Origin: Actinernus sp. WN-2022
Taxonomy: Eukaryota; Cnidaria; Anthozoa; Actiniaria; Actinernidae
DNA length: 64,000 nucleotides
Reading direction: 5' to 3'
Assembly: GCA_030867875.1 (NCBI GenBank)
Contig: JAOWCC010000923.1
Location: 62,001 to 126,000 of the forward strand
Under the pieces are notes generated by a model. The model saw only the letters and a list, made by a program, of their open reading frames with translations. It made no database searches and was not told the DNA's origin. This document shows, piece by piece, positions 10,801 to 21,136 of this stretch (position 1 is the stretch's first letter; every line of letters starts with the position of its first letter). A program made the translations under genes and the position numbers.

Positions 10801-13744
10801 TTGAATTATTAAAAAGACATTTCAATGGATCTAGCCGGGACTGTTGCACTCGACAGACTATAGAGATGAATATGTGAATCTATAGTGTATCAATTTTTTC
10901 CGCCTCAACTATTTATTTTCTTACCTGTACAGTTTTTAGCGACACTGCAGTTATTTATCTCCTCTGCTAAACCTCTGCACTTATTCCCGTCATGCTGTTG
11001 GGTCAGTGTAGTACAGTTGCGCATGCGTATCTTGGTGCCCTGTCCACACGTCACGTTACAGGGGGTCCACTCACTCCAATCTGACCACTTGTGAGACGGC
11101 TCGGTAACTGAAATTAAACCAGAAACAAATTACATTAGGCCCCTGTTGATTACAGCACTGAGATGCATTTGTTAAAATGAGGAAAGCTCCACCATTAACA
11201 GCTGGAATAATGTGGACGATAAATGTTCTCCTTAATTTATTTGTTAATAATAACGAATCGTTGGAGCTCCTCTTCGCTAACCCCTCAGTGTGTTTCCCAA
11301 TAATCTGCACTGGTATTGTATGCCACCGCCGAGAAAACTTTAGCGACGGATTTTATAAAGGAGTAATTATTTGTCATATTTATTAACACTGTATATTAAT
11401 CGTACCGTATGTATTGTAAACTAAAACTATGTATTTGTGTCATGTCCTCCGACCGAGTAATTTAATCTCAATTTCATGTAAACTGGCTCCTGGTATTTTT
11501 AACTTTCCAGTTATTTCAGGAAGCCAGTACCCATTAAATACGTATTTTTCTTACAATTAATAGTTCGTCACATTTGTAGTTGTAGACTGTGTGGAAATGG
11601 TACATTTCAACGCTGCAAGAGTTCTAACAATTCGTAAATAAAGTTACATTTCTGACCTGTGGAAGATGTTTCGACTGAAAATTTAATCTGAACTAACATT
11701 ATTGAATTATTAATTACTTTTAAAAAATGAAAAAGGAAGCAAATAAAAATTAAATAAATAGTTTGTTTGCGTCGTGATACAGAGAGCGGGTCTCCCAAGT
11801 GTTTGAACACTTAATGGCGGTATACCAACACTGAAACTCAACTCGCATTAAGGAAAGAGGTCAAAACAATGGTACTTTTACGGGACCCAATTTTGAGGGA
11901 AGAGGGGTTGTACCCGGAACCCACCACCTGTTTTGGCAAAATCTAGATTTTTGACCACAAATATCTTCTTGAATGAAATACTTATTGAAGAAGTAACTAT
12001 ATTTCTAGTTTCTACAGGCAGAGACGAACGTCTCTGCATTAAAATCAGGTTTCCCTATTTTACAACGCGAGAAAATCACCCTCGAAAAAAGGGGTAGGTG
12101 GTATTACCCGTCACCCACCACCTCCCTTGACAAAATTGGGTCCCATTCGAAATCCATTGTTTTGACCTTTTCCCTAATGGCGCCGCGATCGGGAATCGAA
12201 CCCAGGCTACAGCGCCACCCAGCTCCATACACTCTAATTGTCGACATTCTGTGAACATGATTTGAATCAATTTTAAAGCTCGAAGAAGGAAAGATTTGGA
12301 TCATACGTATTTTGGATTATACGTATAGCCTTTACTGGACGACAAACAAACTTCCAAACGCTGTTTTAGAAAGATCTACAATGGATTGGAGGTGGAAAAT
12401 AGCATTAATTTTACAAACAGGTTTTTGCTAATAACACTAACGATCTCGTACTACTACAAGTGCCTTTAAATAAATGAAGTTAGAATTCAGTTTTGCCATC
12501 CAGTACAACCACGTGATTGCATTCCTGCAAAAGGCCCATTAACAACAGTGACAACGCCGAGCTGTGACAACGCCGAGCTGTGACAACGCCGAGCTGTGAC
12601 AACGCCGAGCTGTGACAACGCCGAGCTGTGACAACGCCGAGCTGTGACAACGCCGAGCTGTAACAACGCCGAGCTGTAACAACGCCGAGCTGTGACAACG
12701 CCGAGCTGTGACAACGACGAGCTGTAACAACGCCGAGCTGTAACAACGCCGAGCTGTGACAACGCCGAGCTGTGACAACGCCGAGCTGTGACAACGCCGA
12801 GCTGTAACAACGCCGAGCTGTAACAACGCCGAGCTGTGACAACGCCGAGCTCCCAGAAAACACGGAAGAGGAATTATCTCATGACAGCAGAAACTGTGTA
12901 CCAGGCCTTTTCTGTTCTGACGGAAGGCTGACGCTCGTAACATCAGTTTTATTACTTTTGTCGCTGTTTTTCCCTTGATAAGATCCAGTGATTTACTGAT
13001 TGAAACTTAATTACGTCTGTGTTCAAGGTTTCGGCTCGCACCGATATGTCTGCTCCCTTGTAGAGCGAGCATGCAATACTCAGTAGCCAGAATAATAAAT
13101 CCTAAATCGTCTCTTAGGCCATCCCAATAAAATATTTCGTTTATCATCGCCCGACCTACCCAATTTATTTTTGGAAAAGCAAAATAAATAAATAAAAGGT
13201 TTAAGAGCGACCCAAGTTTTTGGAAAAAGTAAAAAAAAATTGATTGAAGAAAATATTTTTTAAACTACACCTCTTTTCCGAGCTCTCTACGTATTAGTTT
13301 CTTGCCTTTCACATGCAAATTGTCAATCCACAGCTAGTAGAGGAAAGAGTAGTCGAGGAATACATGACTCGTGACATTTTTACGCGAGTTCGGCAAGCCG
13401 ACTTGGTTTCAGATCCGCTAATTCTTTTTTTTACCGACCGACCCACCATCACGAGCTGAGGGCGATGGTAAACGAAACTTTTAGTAAATATTTCTGAACA
13501 AATCAAAGGTTTTTCTCATACATTTTGATCCCGCGGGATTACCGCGAGTCAGCATAATAGGAACTGTGAAAGCCGTCCCCAAGAGAACAGTAGCTGTGAT
13601 AACTGACACCATAACAAGTACACATCGCCTACGGCTCTTCCCTTGAACACCTATCTCGTTGTTGATAACATCTGTAGATTGGGACTCGTTGTCCTGATTG
13701 TTTTGTGAAGGTTGCGTATCCTCTGGAGAAGTCGTACCAGCCAT
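7265..13744 (-). CDS. Gene B: membrane-anchored protein with three TSP1 domains and a fibrinogen C-terminal domain
   Basis: Five exons on the minus strand join in frame: 13744-13543, 11107-10925, 10799-10617, 10479-10294, 7890-7265. Every junction is phase 1 and every intron starts GT and ends AG. The sum is 1380 nt, predicting 459 aa. Order: a polar cytoplasmic N-terminus, a hydrophobic anchor (about residues 42-62), three TSP1 repeats, then a fibrinogen-related domain ending at the stop. The anchor follows a KSRRR cluster, which suggests a type II membrane protein with its domains outside the cell. Fibrinogen-related domains commonly bind sugars or proteins, so a recognition or adhesion role is likely, but no ligand can be read. 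Introns hold MITEs and a minisatellite. Confidence 0.8.
8031..8712. mobile_element. Harbinger-type MITE, TAA target duplication
   Basis: The perfect terminal repeat GGGACCATTCATTATTTATG continues into a poly-G run on the left and its mirror poly-C on the right. TAA occurs directly outside both ends (8028-8030 and 8713-8715), matching the 3-bp TWA target of PIF/Harbinger elements. It sits inside intron 4 of gene B. Frames through its C-rich interior are not genes. Confidence 0.8.
9530..10066. mobile_element. Inverted-repeat element in gene B intron 4
   Basis: AATAGCTGTTATTACGGCTG at the left is mirrored at the right end (CAGCCGTAATAACAGCTATT). The pairing extends imperfectly for about 55 bp, including GTTTCACCCA. 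No transposase frame and no clear target duplication. Confidence 0.6.
10294..11107 (-). CDS. Gene B exons 2-4: three TSP1 repeats
   Basis: Exons at 11107-10925, 10799-10617 and 10479-10294 are 183, 183 and 186 nt, each one domain. Each shows the W-x2-W-x2-W tryptophan ladder (KWSDWSEWTPC, KWSEWSEWTSC, KWLEWSAWTPC), the CNVTCGQGTK motif, an arginine-layer segment (RMRNC or RMRYC) and the final cysteines before KNCTG. All three end at the same donor context, G|GTAAGAAA, so each exon can be gained or lost without changing frame. The repeats are very similar to one another, which implies recent tandem duplication. The family typically mediates adhesion and matrix or glycan binding. Confidence 0.85.
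11852..12174. mobile_element. Foldback MITE, TAA target duplication
   Basis: The left end GGAAAGAGGTCAAAACAATG is mirrored at the right (reverse complement GGGAAAAGGTCAAAACAATG). The pairing goes on through CGGGACCCAATTTTG. TAA flanks both ends (11849-11851 and 12175-12177). It lies in intron 1 of gene B. Confidence 0.75.
12180..12250 (-). repeat. tRNA-like (B-box) SINE fragment
   Basis: On the minus strand, GGGTTCGATTCCC resembles a T-arm/B-box and is followed by GATCGCGGCGCCA, similar to a tRNA 3' end. The upstream A-box region is poor and the cloverleaf cannot be completed. Probably a SINE fragment rather than a tRNA gene. Confidence 0.3.
12325..12545. repeat. Dispersed repeat shared with 57455-58375
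   Basis: ACAAACTTCCAAACGCTGTT and the following 100 bases recur at 57470 onward. GATTGCATTCCTGCAAAAGG at 12516 recurs at 58336. The same two blocks, in the same order, lie upstream of gene A as well as within gene B intron 1. Confidence 0.65.
12547..12852. repeat. 16-bp minisatellite
   Basis: About 19 head-to-tail copies of TGACAACGCCGAGCTG, with TAACAACG and ACGACG variants. Because 16 is not a multiple of three, all three minus-strand frames stay open and give repetitive 107-134 aa frames that are not genes. Located in intron 1 of gene B. Confidence 0.95.
13543..13744 (-). CDS. Gene B exon 1: cytoplasmic tail and membrane anchor
   Basis: ATG at 13744 begins MAGTTSPEDTQPSQNN, a polar, Q/N/S-rich tail. 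It is followed by GKSRRR and a hydrophobic segment (about VLVMVSVITATVLLGTAF), then PIMLTRG. The exon stops at CGCG|GTAATC in phase 1, matching the phase of all later acceptors. If the donor is read through, the frame continues only 19 more residues to a stop. Confidence 0.7.
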
Positions 13745-13997
13745 TGTACACTAAAATATGGTATAACAATGATAATATTTATAGTTAGAGGGACGATAGG
13801 TTATCAAAGGGAGAATTATGAAATAAATTAGGGAAAAATCCGATAAAGTGGAAAGGACAAAAACCAAATCAATCAAACTGCAGGGAACCATCAGTGTGTC
13901 TCTCAAGTCAGTTTCAGTAAGTCGTTTGCGAATTTTTAAGTCGCGGTTAGAATCGGAAATTCAGAGACTATAGCCCGGTTTGCACGACAAGCATTTG

Positions 13998-14708
13998 GGA
14001 CGCGGAACTCCTAACTTGGACTCGGCACTCCTAACTTGGGCACGGCACTTATAAATTGGGCACGGCACTCCTATCTTAGACACGGCATTCCTAACTTGGA
14101 CACGGCACTCCTAACTTGAACACGACACTGCTAACTTGTACACGACACTGCTAACTTGGACACGGCACTCCTAACTTGGGCACGGAACTCCTAACTTGGA
14201 CATGACACTCCTAACTTGTACACGACACTGCTAACTTGTACACGACACTGCTAACTTGTACACGACACTGCTAACTTGTACACGACACTGCTAACTTGTA
14301 CACGACACTGCTAACTTGTACACGACACTGCTAACTTGTACACGACACTCCTAACTTGTACACGACACTGCTAACTTGTACACGACACTGCTAACTTGTA
14401 CACGACACTGCTAACTTGTACACGACACTCCTAACTTGTACACGACACTCCTAACTTGTACACGACACTCCTAACTTGTACACGACACTCCTAACTTGTA
14501 CACGACACTCCTAACTTGTACACGACACTGCTAACTTGTACACGACACTGCTAACTTGTACACGACACTGCTAACTTGTACACGGCACTCCTAACTTGAA
14601 CACGACACTGCTAACTTGTACACGACACTCCTAACTTGGACACGACACTGCTAACTTGTACACGACACTCCTAACTTGGACACGACACTGCTAACTTGGA
14701 CACGGCAC
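13998..14708. repeat. 20-bp minisatellite
   Basis: About 35 copies of CTAACTTGTACACGACACTG, with GGCACTCC and TTGGAC variants concentrated at both edges and homogeneous copies in the middle, the pattern expected of unequal exchange. It lies just upstream of the gene B start. Nothing else is recognisable from 14709 to 15428. Confidence 0.95.
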
Positions 14709-15428
14709 AAACATGCGGCCGAGACTACCTTTTCACAAGCTACAATTGTAGGTATCAGAACCCCTAGATTTTCGGGCACGCGTACCCAGAACATTTCCAA
14801 TGACACGGACAAAAATAATGTGTGTCGTGCCGATAATGTTTGGCACGCGGACCTAAATGATTTCCGTGTAAATCGGGCTTACGTATGGAGAGATGAAGCA
14901 AATCTCCTGAACTTCCATCAGCCTGCATCTGGTATCTGATATCTAACTATGTTCGACTTGAACCATGTTGACTTGATCCCATAATATTGCGAAAAGCAGA
15001 AAAAAGTGACGATGTTCAGCTGGTATGGAACTGACAAATAGAACGATGGAACGGTAACATTCACGAAATCTGGTTGAAAGTAGAACAATCTGCCTTTGAA
15101 GAAACCATTCCATGCTTACCAAATAAAATAGACCACCTTGGGTTTGTTAGTAAAGGTTACTACAGAGCAAATCCAAAACCCAGCTATTTGACAATGAGTG
15201 TATTATGCTATAAGTGTTTCTGTGAGTTCTTACAGTTAAGGGCAACCGAAAGTATGCAAGTAATGGCATATTTTATTGATTTTGGAGACAGAACTCAGAA
15301 CTAATCAAACCTTGGCATAATTGTTCAAGGGTCATAGCATATTCGATTATAAGTTTTTTGGTAGGGATTAAATAAACTGTGAATTCCATAAGAAAAAGTC
15401 CATGGTTATGGAACAGGCAGCTCACTAA

Positions 15429-15734
15429 GGGACCGTTCATATTTTTATCGGGGGGGGGGGGGTGAATTTGAGGGGGGTTATCCATAAAAAAACGGCTCTT
15501 AAATGGGGGGTTAGCTAAAATATGAGCTCTGATAAGGAGGTTCATCTGGAAAAATAATAGTTTCAAACATACTGTAAGATCCACGTGGGGAGGGGGTGTC
15601 AGGAAATAAATCAGAGATTTTCAGGGAGTCATGCGAAAAATTATTCAAACGGGAGGGGGTTCCTGCAACATTTGGGGAACAAAGCCTTCAAATCCACCGC
15701 TCCCTCCCTTTCCCGATAAAAAATGAATGGTTCC
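15429..15734. mobile_element. Harbinger-type MITE, TAA target duplication
   Basis: GGGACCGTTCATATTTTTAT at the left is mirrored at the right (GGAACCATTCATTTTTTATC). TAA is found outside both ends. Same family as the 8031-8712 element; the interior is G-rich. Confidence 0.75.
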
Positions 15735-15975
15735 TAATGAGGTTTTCTACAACTCCTCTAAATTCATTCAACGTTTGTTGACTTGATCAGATACGGCCAA
15801 TGCTTTTCTCCTCTGAGCACACATCCACTGGGTATGAAGTTTGCCGCAAGAGTCCATGGTATTGTCGAGCAGTCTGAGCTGTTCAGAATTGTACTATTAA
15901 ACAGGGATGTTTTCTCTGTTTACTTCGTATTCAATAATCTATAAAACGTTGAATTTCTTGAACAACAACCTAAAC

Positions 15976-16293
15976 CACAGGCAGCCCAATCTATGGGTTT
16001 GTGCATGAAAATAGAAGATATGTATGGGGTTTTATAAATCCTTTGAAATTGCCGTACAATGTACAAATAAACATACATTTTTGCTAAGAAGAGTGGTGAG
16101 CCGAGGTGGATGAAAAACTCCCCAAAACCGCCTAAAATGGTTCCACGACAAGAAAAACCACAAAGGAAACAACATGGAAGCAAAGAGGTACGCTTATTTG
16201 TACATTGTACGGCAATTTGAAAGGATTTATAAAACCCCATACATATCTTCTATTAATTTTCATGCACAAACACATAGATTGGGCTGCCTGTGT
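15976..16293. mobile_element. Foldback MITE with CACAGGCAGCCCAA ends
   Basis: Arms of about 95 bp pair almost perfectly (GTATGGGGTTTTATAAATCC in both) around a 120-base centre. The flanks are CCTAAAC and TCTAAAC, a probable 7-bp target duplication with one change. The termini match the 56322-56689 element, which has a perfect 7-bp duplication. Confidence 0.8.
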
Positions 16294-16589
16294 CTAAACA
16301 AGTCTTCATGGTCGTGAATCCTTGTTGTACCTTCCGTGTTCATACTCGGTATTCAAGGTTTGAAATTTTCGAAACGTGAAATATTTGCTAGCGGACAGGA
16401 GTTTTTGTTTCTCCTCTGAATTTAATTACTGTCTGTTACATCTATTTCAATCACGTGTAACCAATTTTAACAACCTACTGACACTTGCAATGGTATCAGG
16501 GTAGAAGCTTATTACAATGAGCCCTAGCTATAGATGGGCCAGTCTCGATACATGCACGCGCATGTGTATTTGATAGTCAGCCCAGTGCG

Positions 16590-16735
16590 CGCGCCTCCCG
16601 CCGGTTTCCCGCCCAAACTGAAAGAAAACAAAGGCAATCACCCCTGTTTCTAATTTTAGGCACGAATGTGAACCCTTTCGACAAAAAGCAACAAAACTAC
16701 TTTAAAGCTAAGCCTAAGACTTTAACAGGTTTAAG
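16590..16735. repeat. Dispersed repeat shared with 59160-59320
   Basis: CCCTGTTTCTAATTTTA and AGACTTTAACAGGTT occur in the same order and spacing in both places, with intermediate similarity between them. Confidence 0.55.
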
Positions 16736-16739
16736 TACT

Positions 16740-16842
16740 GTTTAAAACACGAACAGCAGTGTTTTATCAAGTTTAAAAATTCGAGGGCGAAGGCCGAGAA
16801 TTTTTAGACTTGATAAAACACGTGCTGTGAGTGTTTTAAACG
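16740..16842. repeat. Palindrome
   Basis: GTTTAAAACACGAACAGCAG pairs with the mirrored right arm ending GTGTTTTAAAC. The inner part TTATCAAG/CTTGATAA continues the stem. Short loop; a foldback element end or a complete small element. Confidence 0.65.
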
Positions 16843-17076
16843 GCTTCAAAAACGCTTTAAGAATGCAATGAAAGAAAGACGCACATCTCAAGGGAATAGT
16901 TACTTAATGAACCATTGAACCTTTGTATTCACAACGCAATGCAAAATATTCGAGTAATCCCCGCATGCAATTACGCGAACATCTCAAGGGAATGACATGA
17001 AGAAATTACCATACCGTGTTGTTTGAAGCGGCGTTTCGCAATGCACTTGAAGGATTTGGTGTCGTGGCTTACCTAT

Positions 17077-19990
17077 TATATTATAATTTCAAAGTGAGTG
17101 GATTCCAAAAACGACGAATGCTAAGGAGTAATCTTCAATTTCCATTTCCTATCTTGAAATATCCAGTAGGTAATGAGTCGTTGTTTAAAGAAACGCGAAA
17201 GTTCTAACTGTCCAGATATGAGCAGATTTCCGGCTCTGTGCAGTCATTATTGGCATATAAAGTGGACTATTGCGATCGATCTGGCTGAATTGAGAAAAAT
17301 GTGATCGAAAACCATACGAAAAGTACCAGGAGTAGTGAGGTAGTTAGATGATGAGTCAACTGCAGCCATCAGATTTATTTTTCTCCAACACGGTGTTAAA
17401 TTTTTCACATTTCTGGCCTGTCATTTAGCCATATCCGGGTCAGTTATTTCCATTTTCTTATCTGTGAATATGACGCGACGCAAAAACTCTAGAATTCGCT
17501 TTGCTTATACATTGCTCATCTGTTTGAATCTTCGAATGAGTTTTTTAGGTGCAGTAGAAGTCTTTTTGCGACTTTTTTCTGCGCCGGTATCTTACTTTGA
17601 CACTTCACAAAGTGATAAAAAAACTCTTCTAAACTTAGGACATCCGACATAAGGTATCGAACACGTACAGGAAATGGAAACAATGTGAACGAAACTTGCT
17701 ATACAACAGCGAATTGTGGTTGAAAGTGTTATAACAGCAACGATTAGGATTTACTTCATTTTTTGTGGGACATGAAATCTAAAATCTTATCAGTTTCCTC
17801 TGGCCTAATAACAAAGCAGCAACCGGTGAACATGCTCCGGCAAAATGGCGCGAATTAAACCGATTAGCAGTTTTGCGGTGGACCATCACTGTAGAACACA
17901 TAAACTTATGATCACAGTACCGGACCGGTATATTTTAAAAGTGACCGTTCTTTTGCTTGACGCAGGCCTTTTCTGTTTAATGAGTATATTATAATTTCAA
18001 AGTGAGTGGATTCCAAAAACGACGAATGCTAAGGAGTAATCTTCAATTTCCATTTCCTATCTTGAAATATCCAGTAGGTAATGAGTCGTTGTTTAAAGAA
18101 ACGCGAAAGTTCTAACTGTCCAGATATGAGCAGATTTCCGGCTCTGTGCAGTCATTATTGGCATATAAAGTGGACTATTGCGATCGATCTGGCTGAATTG
18201 AGAAAAATGTGATCGAAAACCATACGAAAAGTACCAGCAGTATTTCAGATAGTTAGATGAGTCAAACAAGCAGATTTATTTGGCTCCAACACGGTGTTAA
18301 ATTGTTCACATTTCTGGCGTGTCATTAGCCATAGCCGGGTAAATGTTTTTCTATTTTCTTATCTGTGAATATGACGCGACGCAAAAACTCTAGAATTCGC
18401 TTTGCTTATACATTGCTCATCTGTTTCCATCTTCGAATGAGCTTTTTAGGTGCAGTAGAAGTCTTTTTGCGCCTTTTTTCTGCGCCGGTATCTTACTTTG
18501 ACACTTAGTACATCCGACATAAGGTATCGAACACGTACAGGAAATGGAAACAATGTGAATGAAACTTGCTATACAACTAGCGAATTTTGCCGGGTTGAAA
18601 GTGTTGTAACAGCAACGATTATTACGATTTACTTTTTTTTTTGGGGGACATGAAATCTAAAATCTTATCAGTTTCCTCTGGCCTAATAACAAAGCAGCAA
18701 CCGGTGAGCATGTTCCGGCAAAATGGCGCGAATTAAACAGATTAGCAGTTCTGTGGACCATCACTGTAGAACACAAAAACTTCTGATCACAGTACCGGAC
18801 CGGTACATTTTAAAAGTGACAGTTCTTTTGCTTGAAGCAGGCCTATTCTGTTTAATGATTAAATTTCAAAGTGAGTGGATCCCAAAACCGACGAATTTTC
18901 AATTTCTAACTTGAGAGCAGTCCTCCTCTTCTCTCCCGAAGTCACAGGTAACCCAATTCACGATTTTTCCGCGGTCAGTTCCGATACTTAGAGATGGCTG
19001 CGGAGGAGGCTACCCGAGACCTTCACGATCGTGCTTCAACAAAACTAGGGCCGTTACGCGACTTCCGTTACGTATACGCAGGCTAAATAATCGTTTTTCT
19101 CGTAGACAACTCCCGCACTGCACTGGAACAAGAACCGCCATTAGAGTTAGAGAAACAAAAGGGTTTTTTTTCCCGGCAAGATCATATGGTAATAAATTTC
19201 TTGAGTAATATGTTTCTTGCTACGAATATCAAGTAGCATTATTGCGACCGATTTGGTCTAAACTGACATGTGTCGTAACCGGCAGCAACGATTACCATTT
19301 CCTTTTTTTTTGTGGGACATCAAATTTAATATCTTATTAATGAGTTTCCTCTCGCCTAATAGCAAAGCAGCAACCTGTGAACATGCTCCGGCAAAATGGA
19401 CCATGTTTACCCTTTTCACACTGTAAGACACAGACTTCTGATCACAGTACCGGCAGTAAGGGCTGGACCGGTATATTTTCAAAACCGACGAGTGCTAAGG
19501 AGTAAGCATTATATATTTTTGCGGCACAAAAACGTGGCGCTAGCTAGTACATACTACATTTTTTCACTCACTCAATCATTCAAGAGGCGTTTTTGTGACG
19601 GTGAACTGAGAACCGCCTAAGATAAAAGTTCGGTATCTCTCAAGCCGACTATTTCTATTTTCCATTTCCTATCTTGAAATATCCAGTAGGTAATAGTCAT
19701 TCTTTAAAAAAACGCGAAAGTTCTAACTGTTCAGATTTGAGCAGATTTTCGTTTCTGTGCAGCCATTATTGCCATACAAAGTCGCAAAAACTCTAAAATT
19801 CGCTTTGCTTATACATTGCTCATCGAATGAGATTTTTAGGTGCAGTAGTAGGCTTTTTTTTACTTGTTTCTGCAAACAAAGTGATAAAAAAATCTTCCGA
19901 CATAATATGTCGACCCGGTACAGGAAATGGAAACAGACTTATCATATGAGTCTAGTATTTTTATCGGCCAGTTTCATACTAACATCTTAG
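17077..19990. repeat. 0.9-kb tandem duplication with decayed further copies
   Basis: Copy 1 (17077-17984) and copy 2 (17985 to about 18861) are nearly identical over long stretches, with an offset of 908 bp. A third start at 18862 (AAATTTCAAAGTGAGTGG) is cut short, and fragments continue at 19165-19500 and 19660-19930. Copy 2 has small deletions relative to copy 1. I see no conserved reading frame, so this is a satellite-like unit rather than a gene cluster. Confidence 0.8.
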
Positions 19991-21136
19991 AGAAATTCCA
20001 AAAAAAAACCTCTGAATTTCTAACGGCACTGAATCAGCTTATGAACCCCAGGGCCCGACCAAACCTGAGAGATCGAATTGGAATTTAACGTGTTTTTTTT
20101 TGGAGGGAGGAAAACTGGAGAACCGGGAGAAGAACATTCGGAGCAAGGGCGAGGTACCAACAACACCGAAAAAAGCCCAGGAGTTTCCGAGTGAAGCGAG
20201 CGTAAAATCTCGAAAAACATACACTAGAAATGCTTACTTCTACTGAGAACCATGCTCTAAGGTGGCATCTAAACAAAATAAAAAAACGTACCCAATAATA
20301 ATGGTATTTGCAAAATATTGTTTGGTTTATTGTAAATGATAATTATTTTCTCTTCTAATCCTCTGCAATATTTTTTGTAGTTGCAGAACCCCAACCCCCC
20401 CCCCCCCCCTCACAAATACAATGGTCCACTATTTACACTAAGCTATTCCTTTTCACTGTAGCTACTTATTTGAATTGACGTTAATAGCAAATTTTGAAGA
20501 AATTCCCTTTAAGTAGTTCATCTTCCCATAAATACCGCAGAGTTAGTCCTTAACATGTTAAAGTTCACAGTAAAAACAGCCAAGCACGTTATCTACGTTA
20601 TTCTAGTATAAGAATGTCTGTAGAGAAATGTTTAAAAGGAATGTGATATGCTACAAAAATGACCCAGTGTCCAGTGAAGATCCGGATTATCTGCATGTAG
20701 GCATCGTCGCAAATTCTGAGGTTAATCGAAGCGATAAGATCAAAATTTCCAATATTCGCTGAATGCATTTTCAATGTACCGAGATAACTCGGATAACCTA
20801 TAAGTTTTCAAGTGTTTCACACACACTAAAACAATCAACTTTGACATCAATTTACAGAAGTTTAATCCTGTATTTGCGTCAGCTATTACATGTAGGCACA
20901 AGGCGCACTTTTTATTCCTCAAAACCTGAATTGCATCCTCATATACAGATTACAGGAAACGTATTATGATTGTGTTAAAGTGAAATATGTTATCGTACAT
21001 AAAGACATCTCATTTTTTCAGAATTAAGACACGTAGTTGATGACAGCCGTCTAAACCGTTAGCGACGAGGACGAGGAATTTCGCATACGTCGTGGACTGC
21101 GACAGAGAAGATGGACATCACGGGTTTACAATCATT
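19991..21136. other. No recognisable gene
   Basis: Contains a poly-C tract near 20395-20410 and AT-rich DNA. Open frames around 20020-20276 (minus) and 20740-20969 (both strands) have no start context, splice signals or domain. Confidence 0.5.

Noticed and set aside
12180..12250. tRNA gene
   Set aside because: Only the T-arm-like part is convincing; acceptor and anticodon stems do not form.
12480..12943. Three minus-strand frames of 107-134 codons
   Set aside because: Product of the 16-bp minisatellite.
20020..20276. Three overlapping minus frames of 61-66 codons
   Set aside because: Mutually overlapping in all frames, no start context, no recognisable similarity.
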